Shown here: positions 5,531 to 9,988 of the stretch, piece after piece
Layout: every line of letters begins with the position of its first letter
Position numbering within the stretch: the stretch's first letter is position 1
DNA from: Pseudomonadales bacterium
Lineage (GTDB): Bacteria > Pseudomonadota > Gammaproteobacteria > Pseudomonadales > Moraxellaceae
DNA: 9,988 bases
Direction of reading: 5' to 3'
Assembly: GCA_013043915.1 (NCBI GenBank)
Contig: JABEVH010000073.1
Span: 1-9,988 of the forward strand
Program-made: the position numbers and the translations under genes
Notes under the pieces: generated by a model
What the model was told of the DNA's origin: nothing
Databases searched by the model: none
Seen by the model: only the letters and a program-made list of their open reading frames with translations

Positions 5531-5842
5531 ATGTCCGATGATTATGAAGATTTTGCTGAAGCCGAAGACGAGGATAGCGGCGCCGATGACATGGAAGTGG
5601 ATGCCAGCGCTGGCGATGCAACGCCGGTAAGTAGTGGAGGGGACGAAGAGGGGCGACACTTAACTGAGCTTGAAGAAGCTGAGCAATTGACGGTTTCTGC
5701 CAAAGATGCCCTGCGTCGCCAGATGGAGGAACAGATTCAGAAGTTTCTGCAATCGGGTGGGCAGATACAAGAAGTTCCTCCTGATGTATCAGCTGATCCT
5801 CCACGCAAACCCGAAAGCAGCTACGGCTCAAAACCCATCTAA
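5531..5842 (+). CDS. sutA: SutA-like small acidic RNA polymerase-binding regulator
   Basis: A 103-aa protein. AAGGGGG (5518-5524) lies six bases before the ATG at 5531; a GTG one codon earlier is less well placed. Residues 1-50 are strongly acidic and probably disordered (DDYEDFAEAEDEDSGADD). Residues about 53-73 form a likely helix (VSAKDALRRQMEEQIQKFL). The C-terminus is basic and motif-like: SGGQIQEVPPDVSADPPRKP and YGSKPI. The acidic tail, the 'GGxIxEV...ADPPxKP...YGSxPI' ending and the length are what I remember of Pseudomonas SutA, a factor that binds RNA polymerase and supports transcription in slow growth. As I recall, SutA is encoded near lysA-dapF-xerC in P. aeruginosa, which supports the call. 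The last 15 bases overlap the 3' end of yigB on the other strand. Confidence 0.65.
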   Translation: MSDDYEDFAEAEDEDSGADDMEVDASAGDATPVSSGGDEEGRHLTELEEAEQLTVSAKDALRRQMEEQIQKFLQSGGQIQEVPPDVSADPPRKPESSYGSKPI

Positions 5843-6490
5843 ATTCAGGGCGTTCAGGAGTTCAGGGAGTTGTACAAAATGTGTAAACTCCCCGGCTCCG
5901 GAAGCGATCTCTGAGTTGGCAAAACGCAGCGCATGCCAACCTACGTTGCGAGCAGCCTGAATGTCCTTGATGGGATGATCCCCAATATGTAGTGACTCTT
6001 GCGGGAGAGTCTGAAAGCGGCGCATGGCTTCTAAAAACATGGCGGGGTGAGGTTTAAGAGCCCCCACCTCTGTGGGGCGTATCTGATCACTAAAGCAGGG
6101 TGCAAGTAGAGTGCGACGGATGTCGACCATACCATTACTCAAAGCGACGAGCGGATACCGTCTGGAGAGCCGGGACAGTTGTTCCTGAACCCCCTCAAAA
6201 CATTGTGGTTGGTGGCGGACCTTAAGATAGGCTGACCATGCCTGCCCACAGCGCTGCTTATCTCCCTCCAACCAACGCAGCAGGACGGTCTGACGCGTGC
6301 GTCCGATGTTCAGCTCGGCAAGAGGATTATTTTGGAAAAATAGATCAAGCTCGCGCTGGTATTCATTCAGTGCTGCAGCGATAGCGTGCTGAGGCAGCAA
6401 AGATTGCATCATGGCCAATTCAGCCTGTTTAATGCTTTGATTGCCGTCCCACAAGGTGTCGTCAAGATCAAAAGTAATGAGGCGCAACAC
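5828..6490 (-). CDS. yigB: HAD-family phosphatase, YigB type
   Basis: Cytosolic haloacid-dehalogenase hydrolase of 220 aa. Motif I is FDLDDTLW with nucleophile Asp8 and acid Asp10, motif II is Ser118-Asn-Gly, motif III Lys146 in GALKPHP, motif IV Gly170-Asp171-His-Pro with Asp176. A helical cap domain occupies about residues 17-95. The motif spacing and the position after xerC match E. coli YigB, which dephosphorylates the riboflavin intermediate 5-amino-6-(5-phosphoribitylamino)uracil. Substrate specificity cannot be read from the sequence, so the riboflavin role is inferred from synteny. The first codon is GTG at 6490, two bases after the xerC stop; a TTG next to it would give MRLITFDLDD, the more usual YigB N-terminus. 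No good ribosome binding site is seen, consistent with coupling to xerC. No terminator is seen after it. Confidence 0.85.
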   Translation of the reverse strand: MLRLITFDLDDTLWDGNQSIKQAELAMMQSLLPQHAIAAALNEYQRELDLFFQNNPLAELNIGRTRQTVLLRWLEGDKQRCGQAWSAYLKVRHQPQCFEGVQEQLSRLSRRYPLVALSNGMVDIRRTLLAPCFSDQIRPTEVGALKPHPAMFLEAMRRFQTLPQESLHIGDHPIKDIQAARNVGWHALRFANSEIASGAGEFTHFVQLPELLNALNLDGF

Positions 6491-6492
6491 AG

Positions 6493-7398
6493 TTACGTGG
6501 CATCCTTGTGACGGCGAGCCCGGGGGTGAGCACTATCATAAACATTAGCCAGATGCTGAAAATCAAGGTGGGTGTAGATAGCGGTTGTACTGATCTGGCT
6601 GTGGCCTAATAGCTCTTGGATAGCACGGAGATCACCACTGGACTCAAGAAGATGAGAAGCAAATGCATGCCTCAGCAAATGGGGGTGCAAGGGCATGCCC
6701 AGGGCAGCTGAACAGATTATCAGTCTTTTTTGCACAGCTCGCATACCTAGCCCGTGACCATTACGGCCTATAAAAACCTTGTCATCCAGAGGATTCCAGT
6801 CAGTACGTTGTGCCAGCCAACTTAGCAAAGCAGCTTTGGCCTTGCTGCCTAGCGGAACGATGCGTGATTTATTACCCTTGCCTGTGACCGAAACAAGTCC
6901 CTGCGCTAGGTCTAGTGCATGTAAACGCAGCATGGTTAGCTCGGAAAGCCGTAAGCCACTGGAATAAAATAACTCCACCATAGCGTGATCTCTGAGGGCT
7001 AAGGGATTATCAGCATCCAAAGGCTGATCAAGCCACTGTTGCATAGCATCGACATCGGGCACTTCAGGCAGGCGACGAGGCGTGCGATGCAAGCGCACGA
7101 TTTGCAGATCAGGTAACTGTAGCCCCCAGCGCCGTTCACCGAATTTAAGAAATCCTCGCAGGGCAGATGCCTGCCGCTGCATGCTTCTGGTTTGAACACC
7201 CAGCAGTCGCCGGTTTCCCCAATAGGTGGCCAGGATATCTGTAGTCAGCGCTTGCCAATTGAGCAGGCCTTGCGCCCTCAGATACTCAGCCAGCGGATTG
7301 AGATCCTGACGATACGCATACACGGTATGCGGAGAAAGTCGCCTCTGTCCCTGCAATTCCTGCAGGTACTCATGGATCCAGCTGTCTAGCTCATCCAC
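6493..7398 (-). CDS. xerC: XerC tyrosine recombinase
   Basis: Site-specific recombinase that with XerD resolves chromosome dimers at dif. An N-terminal SAM-like core-binding domain (RLSPHTVYAYRQDLNPLAEY) is followed by the catalytic domain. With the GTG start at 7398 the protein has 301 aa and the catalytic residues fall at Arg150 (SSGLRLSE), Lys174 (TGKGNKSR), His240 and Arg243 (HPHLLRHAFA), His266 (LLGHSQ) and Tyr275 (IYTHLDF). The last four equal the E. coli XerC numbers as I remember them, and the first two differ by two. That supports this start over the in-frame ATG at 7455, which would overlap DUF484 by 65 bases. The GTG overlaps the DUF484 stop (GTGGATGA), so translation is probably coupled. 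XerC rather than XerD follows from the DUF484/yigB context. Confidence 0.93.
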   Translation of the reverse strand: MDELDSWIHEYLQELQGQRRLSPHTVYAYRQDLNPLAEYLRAQGLLNWQALTTDILATYWGNRRLLGVQTRSMQRQASALRGFLKFGERRWGLQLPDLQIVRLHRTPRRLPEVPDVDAMQQWLDQPLDADNPLALRDHAMVELFYSSGLRLSELTMLRLHALDLAQGLVSVTGKGNKSRIVPLGSKAKAALLSWLAQRTDWNPLDDKVFIGRNGHGLGMRAVQKRLIICSAALGMPLHPHLLRHAFASHLLESSGDLRAIQELLGHSQISTTAIYTHLDFQHLANVYDSAHPRARRHKDAT

Positions 7399-8083
7399 CT
7401 TGCACAGCCACCCGTGGTGGTTTAAGTCCCCGAGCCAGGAGGCGAGATAAGACATCGCCTAAATGACTTACAAATAATGTATCCATACTGCTGCGGAAAT
7501 GATCACGCTCGCGATGTCCAATGGCTAGCAGTCCCAAAGATTTGCCATGCTGAAGATGTACGACGGCGGCTGAGCCTATATGAGGAGCCTGCCCACCAAA
7601 GAGATAGTCAAGTTCATCTAGGCGCAACAAGCCACAGACCGTCGGGGAACGTAGCAGGGCAGGAATGCGTTCCATAGCTTGTTGCAGGGAAGCGGTACGA
7701 ACTCCTGCAGGCAAAGCCAGGCTGACATCAAACAAAATAAGGTGAGCAAATTCGACATTGAAGTCCTGTCGTAGACCATCAAGCAATTCCACCACGAGGG
7801 CATCCAGTTCATCACTAGCTAGCATACGCAAGATCAATTGGCGCATGCGTGCAAAAAGCTGATCATTTTCACGTGCCACATCGAGTAGCCTAGACAAACG
7901 TAGCTTGAATTCAGCGTTTCTTTCACGCAGGGAGGATATCTGATGGGCAACCAAAGAAATGGTATCACCGTGCTCATGTTTGATCTCAAGATCAGCCAGC
8001 ACATCAGGATGTTGTATGAAAAAATCAGGATGCGAGCGTAAGTAAGCAGCTACATCCTCAGCGTCATTCAAATCGTCACTCAT
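7391..8083 (-). CDS. DUF484 family protein (YigA-like)
   Basis: A 230-aa protein of the DUF484 family, the one that usually sits between dapF and xerC in gammaproteobacteria (yigA in E. coli). The ATG at 8083 has a very strong purine-rich ribosome binding site (GGGAGGGGG). The N-terminal part holds VAAYLRSHPDFFIQHPDVL, the family signature, followed by ISLVAHQISSLRERNAEF and a coiled-coil-like helix to about residue 85. The remainder is GAF-like: LLDGLRQDFNVEFAHLILFD, then SAAVVHLQHGKSLGLLAIGH and HFRSSMDTLFVSHLGDVLSR. No catalytic residues are known to me for this family and its role is not established. The stop overlaps the xerC GTG start. An 89-base gap without a visible terminator separates it from dapF. 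Confidence 0.85.
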   Translation of the reverse strand: MSDDLNDAEDVAAYLRSHPDFFIQHPDVLADLEIKHEHGDTISLVAHQISSLRERNAEFKLRLSRLLDVARENDQLFARMRQLILRMLASDELDALVVELLDGLRQDFNVEFAHLILFDVSLALPAGVRTASLQQAMERIPALLRSPTVCGLLRLDELDYLFGGQAPHIGSAAVVHLQHGKSLGLLAIGHRERDHFRSSMDTLFVSHLGDVLSRLLARGLKPPRVAVQGG

Positions 8084-8172
8084 ACCCCCTCCCTTCCCAT
8101 GATCAAGAAAAACCGGGTATCCAAAAAATCCACGTCACCGGCCGGAGCTGGTGAAGATTATCCTCGTCTGAC

Positions 8173-9012
8173 CTACAGTTCATTAAGTCGAACGATGCCA
8201 TCAAAAACACGGCTGGCTGGGCCTGTCATCATGACAGGTTGACCCTCACCCGCATAGTGTATATCCAACTCGCCACCTGGCAAGATCACGCGCACGTGCT
8301 CATCCACCAGGTCTTGTAGCCGCGCTGAAACTACAGCAGCACATGCGCCTGTGCCGCAAGCCAGGGTTTCGCCCGTGCCCCGTTCAAAGACTCGTAATCT
8401 GAGGGTAGAACGATCAACCACCTGCATAAACCCTACATTAACACGCTCAGGGAAGCGTGGATGTGATTCTAGGGCAGGGCCGAGATCACCCACATGAGCA
8501 GTATCTACATCCGGCACACGCAGTACTACATGGGGATTGCCCATACTGACGGCACCTACTTCCAACGTATCATCGTTCACATCTATCATGTAGGTCAAAC
8601 TACGAGCCGGTGCTACGAAAGGAATATCGGCGGGCTCAAGGCGAGCCAGGCCCATATCCACGGTAACACGGTTATCTTCCTGTACCCTGATAACGATAAG
8701 GCCGCTGGCTGTTTCAACGCGCAGCAGATGTTTGCGAGTTAGTTTGCGGTCGCGCACAAAACGCCCGAAACAGCGTGCGCCGTTGCCACATTGAGCAACT
8801 TCTGAGCCATCTGCGTTAAAAATGCGGTAACGAAAATCTACATCAGGCCTTGATGGGGCCTCAACGACTAAAAGCTGGTCAAAGCCGATACCAAAATGAG
8901 GGTCAGCAAGTTTTCTGACCAATTCGGCGCTAAGGTCCATGCGCTGACTGATCAGGTCGACGACCATGAAGTCATTGCCTAATCCATGCATTTTGCTGAA
9001 CTCAAGTCCCAT
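8173..9012 (-). CDS. dapF: diaminopimelate epimerase
   Basis: Converts LL- to meso-diaminopimelate, needed for peptidoglycan and as the lysine precursor. 279 aa, normal for the family (E. coli 274). N-terminus MGLEFSKMHGLGNDFMVVDL with the substrate-binding MHGLGNDF. The two catalytic cysteines are both present: Cys75 in AQCGNGARC and Cys219 in ETLACGTGAC. The GFDQLL, FNADGS, MGNPH and RVFERGTGET motifs are intact. The start ATG shares one base with the lysA stop (TGATG), so the pair is probably translationally coupled. It ends in TAG, which shows that amber is an ordinary terminator in this genome. Confidence 0.96.
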   Translation of the reverse strand: MGLEFSKMHGLGNDFMVVDLISQRMDLSAELVRKLADPHFGIGFDQLLVVEAPSRPDVDFRYRIFNADGSEVAQCGNGARCFGRFVRDRKLTRKHLLRVETASGLIVIRVQEDNRVTVDMGLARLEPADIPFVAPARSLTYMIDVNDDTLEVGAVSMGNPHVVLRVPDVDTAHVGDLGPALESHPRFPERVNVGFMQVVDRSTLRLRVFERGTGETLACGTGACAAVVSARLQDLVDEHVRVILPGGELDIHYAGEGQPVMMTGPASRVFDGIVRLNEL

Positions 9013-9988
9013 CAGGTATGCTCCGGCAACAAAGATTCCAAGGCCAACAGGTCTTGCAGAGTTTCGCGGCGCCTGATCAGAAAAGCCTGATCACCATCGA
9101 CCATAATCTCAGCAGCTCGTGGGCGTGTATTGTAGTTGGAACTCATGACGAAGCCATACGCACCAGCTTGCGTGATGGCCAGCAATGACCCTGAGCGCAG
9201 GCAAAGCCGCCTTTCTTTACCCAGAAAATCACCTGTTTCGCACACGGGTCCTACAATATCATAGCTATCCTCAGTAATATCAGGTTCTGGCTCAGCAACT
9301 TGTATGGACATCCACGCTTGGTAGAGCATCGGGCGGATGAGGTCATTCATGGCTGCGTCTACAACGGCAAAATTACGCGCCGGCGTGGATTTAAGCAGGA
9401 TGACACGGGTCAACAAGGTGCCGGCATCCGCTATCAGAGCACGGCCAGGTTCGCACAACAGGGTTAACGGGCGGCCCCGCATCAGGGGCTCAAGAGCCTG
9501 AGCATAAGCTAGCGGGGAGGGGGGGTGGTCACCGGGCTGATAGCTCACGCCTAGTCCGCCGCCGATATCAACGTGCTCCAGGTCTATGCCGATGAGATGG
9601 AGGCGATCCACCAGGCCCAGTACACGCTGTAACGCATCGACCATGGGCTGAAGGTCGGTGAGTTGTGAACCAATATGACAATCAATGCCGATGATTTTCA
9701 AGGAAGGAGAGGCGGCAGCACGTTGGTAAAGTGTATAGGCTTCATCCATGTCGATACCAAATTTATTCTCTTTTAGACCCGTAGCAATATAGGGATGTGT
9801 TTTGGCGTCTACATCAGGATTGACGCGCAAGGACACAGGAGCACATAAGCCACGTGCAGCTGCCAAGGATTCCAGCTGTATAAGTTCTGCCGAAGACTCA
9901 ACATTGAAGCAATGGATGCCCGCGTCTAAGGCAATAACCAGATCCCAGACCTACTTGCCCACGCCTGAACAAAACACATGAACAGCCA
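9012..9988 (-). pseudogene. lysA: diaminopimelate decarboxylase, 5'-truncated by the window, with an in-frame amber codon
   Basis: PLP enzyme that decarboxylates meso-DAP to lysine. The in-window part has LRVNPDVDAKTHPYI, TGLKENKFGID, CHIGSQ, the glycine loop DIGGGLG, CEPGR, the substrate-binding VCETGDFLG, and AGAYGFVMSSNYNTRPR, all as expected. The PLP-binding lysine lies upstream of the window. Near the edge the frame reads AVHVFCSGVGK, then TAG (9951-9953), then VWDLVIALDAGIHCFNVES. The residues on both sides fit the family with correct spacing, so the defect is a single nonsense codon where most homologues have Thr, Ser or Gln; a CAG to TAG change would explain it. A reading frame starting at TTG 9866 would lack the PLP lysine. 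It could be a real pseudogene, a strain-specific mutation or a sequencing error. The stop overlaps the dapF start by one base. Confidence 0.8.

Noticed and set aside
7399..7455. N-terminal extension of XerC from the ATG at 7455
   Set aside because: It would overlap DUF484 by 65 bases, and the GTG at 7398 puts the catalytic residues at the E. coli XerC positions.
8084..8172. Possible terminator or small gene between DUF484 and dapF
   Set aside because: Only a weak five-bp TCACC/GGTGA pairing is present, with no T-run in the direction of transcription and no convincing small frame.
9951..9953. Amber codon reassigned to an amino acid in this genome
   Set aside because: csgE and dapF both end at TAG at the expected protein length.

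Overview
The window looks like a gammaproteobacterial chromosome of mid GC content. The right half (minus strand) carries lysA-dapF-yigA(DUF484)-xerC-yigB. This is the enterobacterial dapF-yigA-xerC-yigB order, preceded by lysA as in pseudomonads. A small acidic gene resembling the RNA-polymerase-binding factor SutA faces it. The genus cannot be fixed from the sequence.

Layout: (1) 1-~214, minus strand: a partial reading frame resembling the C-terminal part of a transposase, running off the left edge. (2) ~215-727: a gene-poor, partly AT-rich stretch with a phased direct repeat and a leader hairpin, the likely control region of the next block. (3) 728-5417, plus strand: a complete curli locus with all genes on one strand, csgB, csgA, a csgH-like chaperone, csgD, csgE, csgF, csgG. 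(4) 5531-5842, plus: the sutA-like gene with its own likely promoter, overlapping the end of yigB tail to tail. (5) 5828-9988, minus: yigB, xerC, DUF484, dapF and the 3' part of lysA, which has an in-frame amber stop close to the right edge.

How the parts work together: CsgB and CsgA are the nucleator and major subunit of an extracellular amyloid. The CsgH-like protein should stop them polymerising in the periplasm. CsgG is the outer-membrane lipoprotein pore, CsgE its periplasmic plug and adaptor, CsgF its surface-side partner that couples secretion to nucleation. CsgD is the transcriptional activator. Unusual points: one-strand organisation rather than the divergent E. coli csgBAC/csgDEFG, a CsgH-type rather than CsgC-type chaperone, a CsgA with about 31 predicted beta-strands (E. 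coli has 10) and no Gly-rich targeting segment, and altered residues at the CsgG constriction together with a one-residue insertion in the CsgF segment that binds it. The right-hand block joins lysine/meso-DAP synthesis (lysA, dapF) to chromosome dimer resolution (xerC) and a HAD phosphatase. No tRNA, rRNA or CRISPR array was seen. Family assignments rest on recognised motifs and remembered homologues; no database search was run.
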